Below, piece by piece: positions 43,906-53,283 of a stretch of 64,000 bases of DNA. The translations under genes were made by a program, and so were the position numbers. The number at the start of each line of letters is the position of its first letter. Position 1 is the stretch's first letter. This stretch comes from VRUE01 sp963822295 (GTDB taxonomy: Bacteria; Actinomycetota; Thermoleophilia; Solirubrobacterales; 70-9), in contig CAWGHD010000002.1 in the NCBI GenBank assembly GCA_963822295.1, positions 558,001 through 622,000 of the forward strand, in the 5' to 3' direction. The notes below the pieces were generated by a model, which was given only the letters and a program-made list of their open reading frames with translations, was not told the DNA's origin and did no database searches.

Positions 43906-45801
43906 CTAGGCCGCGGTTTCGGACCAGGCGCCGTAGAGGCGGGAGTAGGGGCCGCCGGCCTCGATCAGCTCGTCGTGGGTGCCCTGCTCGGCTATGCGGC
44001 CGCCCTCCATCACGACGATCTTGCCGGCGCGGCGGATGGTCGAGAGGCGGTGGGCGATGACGATCGCGGTGCGGCCGGTCAGGAGGCGCTCGAGGCCGCG
44101 CTCGATCGTCCGCTCGGTGCGGACGTCGACGTTCGAGGTCGCCTCGTCGAGGATCAGGATGCGCGGCTCGGCCAGGAGCGCCCGGGCGAAGGCGACGAGC
44201 TGGCGCTGTCCGGCGGAGAGCTGCACCCCGCGCTCGCCGACCTCGGTCTCGATCCCCTCGGGGAGCGCGGCGATGAACTCGGCGGCGCCGACGGTCGCGG
44301 CGGCGGACTCGATCTCCTCGAGGCTCGCCTCGGGCCGGCCGAAGGCGATGTTCTCCCGGACGCTGCCGGAGAAGAGGAAGCCCTCCTGGGGGACGATGCC
44401 GAGCTGCCCGCGCAGGGCGCGCTGGCGCACCGTGCGCAGGTCGCGGCCGTCGACCGAGACCGTCCCCTCCTGCGGGTCGTAGAAGCGCGCGACCAGCTTG
44501 GCGAAGGTGGACTTCCCGGCCCCGGTCGCGCCGACCAGCGCCAATGTCTGCCCCGGCGGCACGTGCAGGTCGATGTCCTTCAGCGCCCAATTATCAGGCG
44601 GCGGATGCTCTGCTCCCGCAGGCTCGCGCCCATCATCACCGGCGGTCTCGCGAGCCTGCTCCCGCGTCCGCTCCGCCTCTCCCTCGTAGGAGAAAGAGAC
44701 GCCCTCCATGCGGATCTCTCCCCTGATCTCGCCGGGGTCCACCGCGTCCGGGGCGTCCACCATGTCCGGGGCCGTGTCGAGCAGGTCGAAGATCTTGTCG
44801 AGCGCCGCCATCCCCTGCTGGTAGGTCGTGTAGAGCTGGGAGAGCTGCTGGATCGGTTCGAAGAACGTCGCCAGGTAGCCGATGAAGGCGACGATCACGC
44901 CGATCTGGATCTTGTCTTCGATCGTCAGCGTGCCGCCGTAGAGCAGGATCGCCGCGGTGGCGACCGCCGCCAGCAGCTCGACCGCCGGGAAGTAGGAGGC
45001 GTTGAGGTAGACCGTCTTCATGTTCGCCTCGCGGTTGGCCTCGTTGAGCTCGGTCATCGCCGAGAGGTGACGGGGCTCCTGGCCGAAGCTGCGCACGACG
45101 CGGACGCCGCTCAGCGTCTCCTGCAGGTAGGCGGTGATCGCCGCGATCCGCTCCCTGGTGATCCGGTAGGCGCCGTGGGAGACGATCCGGAAGGCGATGC
45201 TGGCGATCGCGAGCAGCGGGAAGGTCAGGAAGGTGACCAGCGCCAGCTGCACGTCGAGCAGGAGCAGGATGACGACGACGCCGACCAGGGTCAGGGTGCT
45301 GGAGAACATCGTCACGACGCCGCTGGTGACGAGCTGGTTGAGCGCCTCGATGTCGTTGGTCATGCGGCTGATCAGGACCCCGGGGCTGCGGCGGGTGAAG
45401 AAGCCGATCGACATCCCCTGCAGGTGGACGAAGACCCGCTCGCGCAGGTCCTGGAGGGCGCGGGTCCCGACCCACCCGACCAGGTAGGTCTGCAGGTAGG
45501 TGGCGACCGCGTAGAGGATGGCGACGACGACGAAGGCGATCACGATCCGGTCGAGGGCGCCGACGTCGCCGGCGACTATGCCCTCGTCGACGGCGAGCCC
45601 CGCCAGGTAGGGAGGCGCGAGGCCGGCGCCGGTGGCGACCAGCAGCGCCACCATCATCAGCGCGACCCTGCCGCGATAGGGGCGGAGCAGGCCGATCATC
45701 CAGCGCACCTTGCGGCCGCGCTGGTCCTGGCCGCGGATCAGCCGCCAGAGCGAGGCGAAGAGGAGATAGATCTCCTGAAAGCGATTGCGCTCCTCGCTCA
45801 C
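43906..45801 (-). CDS. ABC exporter half-transporter, canonical Walker B
   Basis: 631-residue fused membrane plus ATPase subunit of a type IV ABC exporter. Six helices (about 40-330), a hydrophilic insert of about 35 residues after YEGEAE, then the ATPase with GATGAGKST, signature variant LSAGQRQ instead of LSGGQ, Walker B LILDEATSNVD with the catalytic Glu, and the AHRLST switch. It overlaps the upstream half-transporter gene by 4 nt, so they form a heterodimer. Substrate unknown (lipids or drugs). Confidence 0.92.
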   Translation of the reverse strand: MSEERNRFQEIYLLFASLWRLIRGQDQRGRKVRWMIGLLRPYRGRVALMMVALLVATGAGLAPPYLAGLAVDEGIVAGDVGALDRIVIAFVVVAILYAVATYLQTYLVGWVGTRALQDLRERVFVHLQGMSIGFFTRRSPGVLISRMTNDIEALNQLVTSGVVTMFSSTLTLVGVVVILLLLDVQLALVTFLTFPLLAIASIAFRIVSHGAYRITRERIAAITAYLQETLSGVRVVRSFGQEPRHLSAMTELNEANREANMKTVYLNASYFPAVELLAAVATAAILLYGGTLTIEDKIQIGVIVAFIGYLATFFEPIQQLSQLYTTYQQGMAALDKIFDLLDTAPDMVDAPDAVDPGEIRGEIRMEGVSFSYEGEAERTREQARETAGDDGREPAGAEHPPPDNWALKDIDLHVPPGQTLALVGATGAGKSTFAKLVARFYDPQEGTVSVDGRDLRTVRQRALRGQLGIVPQEGFLFSGSVRENIAFGRPEASLEEIESAAATVGAAEFIAALPEGIETEVGERGVQLSAGQRQLVAFARALLAEPRILILDEATSNVDVRTERTIERGLERLLTGRTAIVIAHRLSTIRRAGKIVVMEGGRIAEQGTHDELIEAGGPYSRLYGAWSETAA

Positions 45802-47585
45802 AGCCGCGCCATCTCCTCTCGCTGCTCGAGGTCGCGCTGCAGGAAGACCGAGTCGGCGAGCCCGTGCTCGGCGATCTCGCGGTAGAAGCCGCAGCCCTCG
45901 AGCAGCTCCTCGTGGGTGCCGCGGTCGACGATCCGGCCGCCGTCCATGACGATCACCTCGTCGGCGAGCGAGACGGTCGAGAGCCGGTGGGCGATGACGA
46001 ACGTCGTGCGACCCCTCATCGCCTCCTGGAGGCCCGCCTTGATCGCGGCCTCGGTGGTCGCGTCCACCGAGGAGGTGGCGTCGTCGAGGATCAGGATGCG
46101 CGGGTCGGCGAGCAGCGCGCGGGCGATCGCGACCCGCTGGCGCTGGCCGCCGGAGAGGGTCATCCCGCGCTCGCCGACCACCGTCCCGTAGCCCTCCGGC
46201 AGCTCACGGATGAAGGCGTCCGCCTGTGCCCGCCTCGCCGCCGTCTCGATCTCCTCGCGACTCGCCTCCGGGCGGGCGTAGGCGATGTTCTCGGCGACCG
46301 TCGCCGAGAACAGGAAGCTGTCGTCGGCGACGAAGGCGATCTCGCGACGCAGCGACCCGACGTCGACGTCGCGCACGTCGGCCCCATCGAGGAGCACGGC
46401 GCCCTCGCTCGGGTCGTAGAGGCGGGCGACGAGCGCCACCAGGCTGGTCTTGCCCGAGCCCGAGGGGCCGACCAGCGCGACGGTCCGCCCGCCCTCGACG
46501 TCGAGGTCGACGCCGGTCAGGGCGGTCGGCGATTCGCTCCCCGCCGCGGAGCGGTCGTAGCGCAGCGTCACGCCGCGCATCTCGACCCGGCCGCCGCCGG
46601 CGGGCAGCGGCGGCGCCCCCGGCGGGCTCTCGATCGTCGGCTCGCGGTCGAGCACTTCGAAGAGCCGGTTGCCCGAGGCGATCGCCCGCTGCGCCATCCC
46701 CATCGCGACGCCGAGCGTCCGCATCGGGCCGGCCAGGATCAACGTGTAGGCGTAGAAGGCGGTGAAGTCGCCGAGGCTGAGGCTGTTGTCGATCACCTGG
46801 CGTCCGCCGATCAGCAGCACGAGCGCGATCCCGAACTGCGGCAGCAGCCCGATCAGCGGCGTGAAGAACGCCTGCAGGCGGGTCGAGTAGATGCTCTGGT
46901 CGAAGACCCGGCCGACCGCGCCACGGAAGCGGCGAAGCTGGTGCTGCTCCCGTGCGAACGCCTTGACGATGCGGATTCCCGAGATGTTCTCCTCTGCTTC
47001 CGCGGTCAGCTCGGCGATCCGCTGCTGGACCTCCTGCAGCGCCGGCCGCGAGAGCCGGTTGTAGCGGGAGGCGGTGAGCGCGATCAGCGGCGCCGGGGCG
47101 AGCGCGATCAGCGCCAGGCCGGGGTTCATCGCGATCATCACGATGCTGACCAGGAAGATCGTCAGCAGGTTCTGGGTGATGAAGATCAGGCCGTAGCCGA
47201 GGAAGAAGCGGATCGACTGCAGGTCGACCGTCGCCCGCGACATCAGCTGCCCCGTCTGCTGGGAGTCGAAGAAGCCGAGCTCGAGCCGCTGCAGGTGGGA
47301 GTAGAAGCGCTCGCGCAGGTCGAACTCGACCGCCAGCGAGACCCTGCCGGCGACGACCCTGCGCACGACGGTCAGCGCGAGGCGCATCAGGCCGGCGCCG
47401 ACGATCGCCAGCGCCAGCGGCAGGAGGTCCGACTCCCGGCCTTCCTCGATCGCGTTGACGGCCCGTCCGATCAGCCACGGGATCACGACCGTCATCCCCA
47501 TCGCCAGCCAGGCGAAGACGAGCGAGCCCCAGAGCTGGCGGCGATAGGGGCGGAGGAAGCCGGTCAGGCGGCGGTAGGTCCGCAT
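45798..47585 (-). CDS. ABC exporter half-transporter, degenerate Walker B
   Basis: 595 residues: six-helix exporter domain, then ATPase with GPSGSGKTSL, canonical LSGGQRQR and Walker B LILDDATSSVD, where Asp replaces the catalytic Glu. Together with the LSAGQ of the partner at 43906 this is the pattern of heterodimeric exporters with one hydrolytically weak site (TM287/288, BmrCD type). A TATAGT -10 (47593-47598, minus strand) lies 7 nt before the ATG, so the operon probably has a leaderless first gene. Confidence 0.92.
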   Translation of the reverse strand: MRTYRRLTGFLRPYRRQLWGSLVFAWLAMGMTVVIPWLIGRAVNAIEEGRESDLLPLALAIVGAGLMRLALTVVRRVVAGRVSLAVEFDLRERFYSHLQRLELGFFDSQQTGQLMSRATVDLQSIRFFLGYGLIFITQNLLTIFLVSIVMIAMNPGLALIALAPAPLIALTASRYNRLSRPALQEVQQRIAELTAEAEENISGIRIVKAFAREQHQLRRFRGAVGRVFDQSIYSTRLQAFFTPLIGLLPQFGIALVLLIGGRQVIDNSLSLGDFTAFYAYTLILAGPMRTLGVAMGMAQRAIASGNRLFEVLDREPTIESPPGAPPLPAGGGRVEMRGVTLRYDRSAAGSESPTALTGVDLDVEGGRTVALVGPSGSGKTSLVALVARLYDPSEGAVLLDGADVRDVDVGSLRREIAFVADDSFLFSATVAENIAYARPEASREEIETAARRAQADAFIRELPEGYGTVVGERGMTLSGGQRQRVAIARALLADPRILILDDATSSVDATTEAAIKAGLQEAMRGRTTFVIAHRLSTVSLADEVIVMDGGRIVDRGTHEELLEGCGFYREIAEHGLADSVFLQRDLEQREEMARL

Positions 47586-47631
47586 CCACCTGACTATACA
47601 AAGTGAAGTATTGGACCCTGCCGGGGGTTTC

Positions 47632-48270
47632 TCAGTCGAATGTCGCCGCTTTGGCGCTGGAGATCTTGCCGCCGGTGCAGGCGGCGATCTCCTGGTTCGG
47701 TTTCTCGAGGATCCGGAAGCTGGTCACGTCGTGGTAAGGCGTGGTCGAGCCGTCGTTGCCCGCCAGGGTGATGACGAGGCGGTAGAAGCCGGGGCGCAGG
47801 CGGTCGTAGAAGATCTCCGGCCGGGTCGCCGGCGAGTAGCTGCCGCTGGACCCGATCCGGGCGCCGAGCACCCCGTTGGGCCCCGCCCATTTCGGATAGT
47901 CGAAGGAGGCTCCGAGCAGGCGGCCCTTGCCGAACGGGCTGTCGACCGCGCGCTGGAGCTTGACCGGGTCGACGCAATCGGGAACCCGGTTGAGGCTGAA
48001 GCGGATGCTGCCCTCGCCGAGCCGCGGTTCGCCGCCGAAGTGCTCGGGCGCGAGGCGGAAGTTGTCCACACTCGCCTTGACGACGACGGCCAGGCCGCGC
48101 TGGACCGCGCCGTTGCGCGGCGAGATGATCTCGACCGTCGGCTGGCCTTCGACCTCGGGCTCCTTGGCCGCGGTGGGCGGGTCGTCGCCGCAGCAGTCGA
48201 GCACGAGAGCCAGCGCCGCGACCACGGCGGCGGCCCCCAGCACGGCGAGTATTGCGTTCCTGGTCCGCAT
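47632..48270 (-). CDS. Membrane-anchored extracytoplasmic protein of unknown function
   Basis: 212 residues. One N-terminal hydrophobic helix (about 5-24) followed by DCCGDD, possibly an atypical lipobox-like or disulphide site; the rest is a beta-rich extracytoplasmic domain (VEIISPRNGAVQRGLAVVVKASVDNF resembles Ig-like or Big domains; FYRLVITLAGNDGS). The last strand contains ACTGGKISSAKAATFD. No family assigned. A TAATGA-type box is about 10 nt before the ATG. Divergent from gtrA-like gene with 34 nt between. Confidence 0.65.
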   Translation of the reverse strand: MRTRNAILAVLGAAAVVAALALVLDCCGDDPPTAAKEPEVEGQPTVEIISPRNGAVQRGLAVVVKASVDNFRLAPEHFGGEPRLGEGSIRFSLNRVPDCVDPVKLQRAVDSPFGKGRLLGASFDYPKWAGPNGVLGARIGSSGSYSPATRPEIFYDRLRPGFYRLVITLAGNDGSTTPYHDVTSFRILEKPNQEIAACTGGKISSAKAATFD

Positions 48271-48304
48271 CGGAGCCGGATCATTACGTACTCTTACGCG
48301 CTCC

Positions 48305-48733
48305 ATGAGCGCCGCCCTCGAACTGGCCGACCGGATCAGCGCCGCCGCCCGCCGGCCGGCGAGCTGGATGCAGCTCGTCAAATTCGGCCTGGTCGGCGGT
48401 TCCGGCTACCTGGTCAACCTCGCCGTCTTCGCCGTGCTGAGCGGCGTCCTCGACCTGCACCACGTGATCGCCGCGCTCGGCGCCTTCTGCGTCGCCATCA
48501 CCAACAACTTCACCCTCAACCGGCACTGGACGTTCGCCGCCGGCAGCGGGCACGCGGGCTTCCAGGCGATGCGCTTCTTCGCCGTCAGCATCGGCGCCCT
48601 GCTGGTCAACCTGGTCGTGCTCGAGGCGCTCGTCTCCGGCACCACGCTCGGGGAGCTGCCCGCTCAGGCGATCGCGGTCGCGGTCGCGATGCCGCTCAAC
48701 TTCCTCGGCAACAAGCTCTGGACCTTCGCCTAG
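48305..48733 (+). CDS. GtrA-family membrane protein
   Basis: 142 residues, four helices, with the GtrA signature QLVKFGLVGGSGYLVNLAVF and ITNNFTLNRHWTF, ending NFLGNKLWTF. GtrA proteins are thought to flip polyprenyl-linked sugars for cell-surface glycan synthesis. A TACTCT box (48289-48294) is 10 nt before the ATG. Followed by a hairpin terminator. Confidence 0.88.
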   Translation: MSAALELADRISAAARRPASWMQLVKFGLVGGSGYLVNLAVFAVLSGVLDLHHVIAALGAFCVAITNNFTLNRHWTFAAGSGHAGFQAMRFFAVSIGALLVNLVVLEALVSGTTLGELPAQAIAVAVAMPLNFLGNKLWTFA

Positions 48734-48758
48734 CCGGCGACGGCGCCCCGTCCCCGCC

Positions 48759-48776
48759 GCCGCCCTTGGCGGCTTT
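48759..48776 (+). terminator. Small hairpin terminator after the GtrA gene
   Basis: GCCGCC-CTT-GGCGGC followed by TTT (48759-48776). Short stem, but well placed 25 nt after the stop and before the next start. Confidence 0.6.
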
Positions 48777-48790
48777 GGAAGACTCTGGGC

Positions 48791-50974
48791 ATGAGCGACG
48801 CGAGGCCTAACTACGACCCGGGGGCGATCGAGCCCGCCCGGCAGGCGGCGTGGGCGGAGGCCCGCGCCTTCGTGACGCCCGACCCCGCGGAGGGCCAGGC
48901 GGCCGTCTACGTCAAGCCGTCGAGCCCTTTCACCTCGGGCAACCTCCACATGGGCCACGTCCGCGACTACTCGATCGGCGATGCCTACGCCCGCTTCCGG
49001 CGCGCCCGCGGCGATGCCGTGCTGCTCGGCTTCGGCTTCGACGCCTTCGGCCTGCCGGCCGAGATGGCGGCGATCGATCGCGGCGCCCGCCCCGCGGACT
49101 GGGTGGTGCAGAGCGGCGAGCGGATGCTCGAGCAGATGAAGCGGCTCGGCTACTCCTTCGACTACGACCGCGTCTTCTACAGCTCCGACGAGAGCCAGTA
49201 CCGCTGGTCGCAGTGGCTCTTCGTCACCCTGCTCGAGGCGGGCCTGGTCTACCGCGACGACGCCACCGTGGACTGGTGCGACAGCTGCCAGACGACCCTG
49301 GCGGCGCTCCAGGTCGAGGACGGGCGCTGCTGGCGCTGCCACGAGAAGGTGCGCCTGATCCGCAGGCCGACCTGGTTCTTGCGCGTCCTCCCCTATCTGG
49401 AGGAGAACGACGGGAACCTGGCCGGGCTCGCGGACTGGGACGAGCTCTCGCTGAAGACCCAGCGCTACATCCTCGGCCGCACCGACGGGGTCGAGCTCGA
49501 CCTCGGCGCCGCCGACGGGACCGGCGTCACCGTCTTCACGCCCCACCGCGACGCGGTCTCCTCGGCCGCCTTCGTGCTCGTCTCGCCGCGCCACCCCGAG
49601 GTCGAGAGCTGGATCGGCGAGGGGGTGGGCGCCGAGCTCGACGAGCTGCGCTCGGGCGGCTGGGAGCGCAGCGCCCGCGACGTCGCCGCCGTGCCCGTGA
49701 TCGACAGCGGCGCCTCGTTCTCCGGCCCGGGTGGGGTGGAGCTGCCGGTCTACGTCTCGCCGATCGTCGACGCGCGCTTCGGGCCGACGGCGGTGCTCGG
49801 GATCCCGGACGCCGACGAGGCCGACGCCGCCCTCGCCGAGCGCCTGCCCCGCATCCGGGCCGTCGGGGCGGAGGGCGCCGCGCCCGCCTCGCCGCGCGAG
49901 GCGAAGCGCTATCGCTCCGCCGACTTCTCGATCGGCCGCCAGCGCTACTGGGGGACGCCGATCCCGGTCGTCAACTGCGAGGACTGCGGCCCGGTCCCGG
50001 TCCCGGTCGAGGAGCTGCCGGTCGTCCTCCCGCGCGACATCGAGCCGACCGGCGAGGGCAACCCGCTCGCCGAGCGCCCCGATTTCGTCGACGTCGAGTG
50101 CCCGCGCTGCGGGGTGCCGGCGAAACGCGAGACCGACACGCTCGACTGCCACTTCGACGCCCTCTGGCTCTGGGTGCCCGCGGCGGTGCCGCCGGGGGAC
50201 CGCGACGAGCAGATGTTCACCCACCCGGACCTGAGGCGCTGGCTGCCCGCCGAGCGCCTCGTCGCCGGCAACGACAGCGGCAGCTTCGTCTTCGACCAGC
50301 GCGTGGTGACCAAGGCGCTGCGGGACATCGGCCCCTTCGAGTTCCTCGAGGATGGCGAGCCCTTCGCCGGCTGCCTCTTCCACGAGATGGTCGTCGCCGA
50401 CGGGCGCAAGATGAGCAAGCACCTCGGCAACGTCGTCGACCCGGACGAGCTGGTCGAGCGCCACGGCGCCGACGCCGTCAGGCTGGCGATCCTCTACGCC
50501 GCCGGCCCGGCCAAGACGCTGAACTGGAACGACGGCGCGATGCGCTTCGCCTCCCGCTTCCTCAGGGGCCTCTGGGACTACGGCCTCGACCGGCTCGCCG
50601 ACGTCGAGGACGCCCCGGTGGACGAGGAGGCCGAGGCGGACACCGCCTTCATGCGGGAGCGCCTCGGCAAATGGACGGACAACGGGGTCGCCCGGATCAC
50701 CGACGACCTCGCCGAGCTCCAGATGCACAAGGCGGTCCGCAACGTGACCCGGCTCTTGGAGCGGATCCAGGACTACGAGAAGCGGGTGGTCCAGCGCCGC
50801 GGTCAGCTCAGCCGGGCCGACGCCGAGGCGCTCGCCGGGGCGCTCGTCCTGCTCCTGCGGGTCCTCGCCCCGTTCGCGCCGCACTTCGCCGAGGGGCTTC
50901 TGCTGGCCGCTGGACGGGAGGAGGACCTCGATCTCCTGAGCCGCTGGCCCGAGCCGGTCGAGGCGCTATCCTGA
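48791..50974 (+). CDS. Leucyl-tRNA synthetase-like class I synthetase with degenerate editing site
   Basis: 727 residues, about 130 shorter than usual bacterial LeuRS. HMGH at residues 53-56 and KMSKH at 540-544 are intact, as is the GFDAFGLPAEMAAI block (usually GWDAFGLPAENAAI). A zinc-like Cys cluster (CDSCQTT ... CWRCHEK) is near 167-190. In the editing domain the Thr-rich TTRPDT motif is replaced by FTPHRDA, and the ending lacks a full C-terminal domain. It may be a LeuRS paralogue with altered role, or the only LeuRS of the organism with lost editing; the window cannot tell. An AAGACT box is 6 nt before the ATG. Confidence 0.8.
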   Translation: MSDARPNYDPGAIEPARQAAWAEARAFVTPDPAEGQAAVYVKPSSPFTSGNLHMGHVRDYSIGDAYARFRRARGDAVLLGFGFDAFGLPAEMAAIDRGARPADWVVQSGERMLEQMKRLGYSFDYDRVFYSSDESQYRWSQWLFVTLLEAGLVYRDDATVDWCDSCQTTLAALQVEDGRCWRCHEKVRLIRRPTWFLRVLPYLEENDGNLAGLADWDELSLKTQRYILGRTDGVELDLGAADGTGVTVFTPHRDAVSSAAFVLVSPRHPEVESWIGEGVGAELDELRSGGWERSARDVAAVPVIDSGASFSGPGGVELPVYVSPIVDARFGPTAVLGIPDADEADAALAERLPRIRAVGAEGAAPASPREAKRYRSADFSIGRQRYWGTPIPVVNCEDCGPVPVPVEELPVVLPRDIEPTGEGNPLAERPDFVDVECPRCGVPAKRETDTLDCHFDALWLWVPAAVPPGDRDEQMFTHPDLRRWLPAERLVAGNDSGSFVFDQRVVTKALRDIGPFEFLEDGEPFAGCLFHEMVVADGRKMSKHLGNVVDPDELVERHGADAVRLAILYAAGPAKTLNWNDGAMRFASRFLRGLWDYGLDRLADVEDAPVDEEAEADTAFMRERLGKWTDNGVARITDDLAELQMHKAVRNVTRLLERIQDYEKRVVQRRGQLSRADAEALAGALVLLLRVLAPFAPHFAEGLLLAAGREEDLDLLSRWPEPVEALS

Positions 50975-50981
50975 TCCGTCG

Positions 50982-51080
50982 ATGTTCAGTCTCGAGAAGG
51001 GAAACCTGGATAAGAGGAGGATGAGGTTCGCCAAGGCCGGCGGCCTTCCCTCATGGCGTGGGAGCACCGCGGGCCGATGA
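50982..51080 (+). CDS. Possible leaderless 32-residue upstream reading frame of thrC
   Basis: A TATCCT box (50967-50972) is followed 9 nt later by an ATG that opens a 32-codon frame, rich in Lys, Arg and Gly, ending at a TGA that overlaps the thrC ATG (ATGA). It has no run of Thr or Ile codons, so classical attenuation is not evident. It could be a coupling peptide, or the true N-terminus of ThrC broken by an indel. Confidence 0.35.
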   Translation: MFSLEKGNLDKRRMRFAKAGGLPSWRGSTAGR

Positions 51081-52379
51081 GCCGTCCGGCCGATCAGCGA
51101 ACCCGCTCCTGTGCGACGGAGCTGGTCTGCCGCGACTGCGGGACCCGCCTTCCGCTTCTCGATACGACCTTCCGGTGCCCGGCCTGCGACAAGGGCCTGG
51201 ACGTCGAGTACGACTACGACCTCGCCCGGCAGCGGATCGCCGAGCTGGGCCCCGAGCAGCGCCCGCTCAACATCTGGCGCTACGAGGAGCTGCTGCCGAT
51301 CACCGACCTCGCCGCCTCGCAGCGGGTCGGGGTGTACTCGGGCCTGACGCCGCTGATCCGGGCCGACCGGCTCGGCGCCGAGCTCGGGCTCAGCAACCTC
51401 TACGTCAAGGACGACTCGACCAACCGTCCCTCGCTCTCCTACAAGGACCGCGTCGTCAGCATGGCGGTCGCCCGCGCGCTCGAGCTCGGCTGCTCGGAGA
51501 TCGGCTGCGTCTCGACCGGCAACGTCGGCACCGCGACCGCCGCGCTCGGCGCCAAGGCCGGGCATCAGCCCTACATCTTCTACCCGGCGAACCTGGAGCG
51601 GGCCAAGGCGCGAAGCTGCCGCGCGCTCGGCGCCGAGGTCTGCCAGCTCGACGGCAACTACGACCAGGCGAACCAGGCCTGCCGCGAGCTCCACGAAGCG
51701 AGCGGCCTCCAGTTCGCGAACATCACCCTGCGCCCGTTCTACTCGGAGGGCGCGAAGACGCTCGCCTTCGAGGTCGTCGAGCAGCTCGACTGGGACTCGC
51801 CCGACCACATCGTCATGCCCGCCGCCGGGGGGACGCTCTCCTCGCGCGTGCACAAGGGGCTCAACGAGCTCGAGGCGGTCGGCCTCGCCCAGACCGCCGC
51901 AGACCAAGATCCACATCGGCCAGCCCAGCGGCTGCTCGCCGATCGCGACCGCGATCGCCAACGGCGGCAGCGAGATCGTCCCCCAGGTGCCGGAGACGCT
52001 GGCGCAGTCGCTGGCGATCGGCGCCCCCGGCGACGGCAAGCTGGTCGTCGACGCGGTGCGCAGCCGCGGCGGCTCGGCGGCGGCGGCGCCCGACGGGGAG
52101 ATCATCGCCGCGATGGAGCTGCTCGCCGCGACCGAGGGCGTGCTCACCGAGCCGGCCGGCGGGACGACGCTCGCGGCGACGATGAAGCTCGCCCAGCACG
52201 GGCTGATCGGCCCCGACGACACCGTCGTCGTCGTGATCAGCGGCAACGGCCTGAAGACGCTCAGCGAGCAGCCGATCAGGCCCTGGCCGGAGAACGTCCC
52301 CTGCAACGCGACGACGATGGAGGAAGTCGTCTCCGACTTCCGCCAGGCCGGTGCCAACGCCGGCGCCGCGCTCCGCTAG
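51077..52379 (+). CDS. thrC: Threonine synthase, one frameshift
   Basis: PLP enzyme converting O-phosphohomoserine to threonine. N-terminal zinc-ribbon-like CRDCGTRLP ... CPACDKG, the PLP lysine in SLSYKDR, SVSTGNVGTA-type GCVSTGNVGTATAALGAKAG, the phosphate loop PAAGGTLSSRVHKG, QPSGCSPIATAI and VISGNGLKT. One extra base near 51901 separates the two parts; corrected length about 433. The stop TAG (52377-52379) also begins the TAGCCT box of the next gene. Confidence 0.92.
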
Positions 52380-52389
52380 CCTCGACCGT

Positions 52390-53283
52390 GTGATCGAGCT
52401 TCCCGACGTCGAGGGCGTCAGCCACCGCTGGGTCCGGGCGCGCGGGCTCGAGTTCCACGTCGCCGAAGCCGGCCAGGGCGACGACGTCGTCCTCTGCCTG
52501 CACGGCTGGCCGCAGCACTGGTACGAGTGGCGTCACCTGATGCCGGCGCTGGCCGACCGCCACCGCGTGCTGGCGATCGACCTGCGCGGCTTCGGCTGGT
52601 CGGAGGCGCCCCGCGAACGACGGCTACGAGAAGGAGAACATGGCCGACGACGTGCTCGCCGTCCTCGACGCGCTCGGGCTCGAGCGGGTGAAGCTGGTCG
52701 GCCACGACTGGGGCGGCTGGATCGGGTTCCTGCTCGGCCTGCGGGCGCCGCAGCGCTTCGAGCGCTACCTCGCGCTCAACATCGTGCCGCCCTGGGTCAG
52801 ACGCTGCGCGATGCTGCCCGCCACGCCTGGCGCTTCTGGTACCAGGGGATGATCCTGGCACCGGGCATCGGCTACGAGCTGCACCGGCGCGGCGACTTCG
52901 TGCCGCGGGTCCTCGTCGGCGCTCATCGGTGAAGGAGCGTCTGGGACGAGCGAGACGCTGCGCGTCTTCGCCGACAACCTCGCCGAACCGGCGCGCGCGC
53001 GCGCCGCCGTGCAGATGTACCGCGTCTTCAACTTGCGCGAGGTCGCTGCCGATCGCCCGCGGCCGCTACGCGCGGACCGCGGCTCACGGTCCCGACCCTG
53101 CTGCTCTTCGGCGTCGAGGACTTCGTCCTGCGCCCCTCGATGCTCGCCGGCTACGAGCGCCACGCCGACGAGATGCGGGTCGAGCTGGTCCCCGACTGCG
53201 GCCACTTCATCGCCGACGAGCGCCCCGAGCTGGTCGCCGAGCGGGCGCGGGAGTTCTTCTCGGCGCCCGTGGCCGTCCCGTGA
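52390..53283 (+). CDS. Alpha/beta hydrolase (epoxide hydrolase/haloalkane dehalogenase-like), frameshifted
   Basis: About 296 residues after correction. HGWPQHWYEW oxyanion-hole region, IDLRGFGWSEAP, the nucleophile Asp in GHDWGGWIG, LLFGVEDFVLRP with the acid, and the catalytic His in PDCGHFIADERP. Asp as nucleophile fits epoxide hydrolases or dehalogenases. Indels near 52611, 52799 (missing base), 52921, 53053 and 53086. TAGCCT box 7 nt before the GTG. Its stop overlaps the GTG of the next gene. Confidence 0.85.

Noticed and set aside
48284..50884. Long minus-strand frame across the LeuRS-like gene
   Set aside because: Shadow frame; the plus-strand protein has the HMGH and KMSKH motifs.
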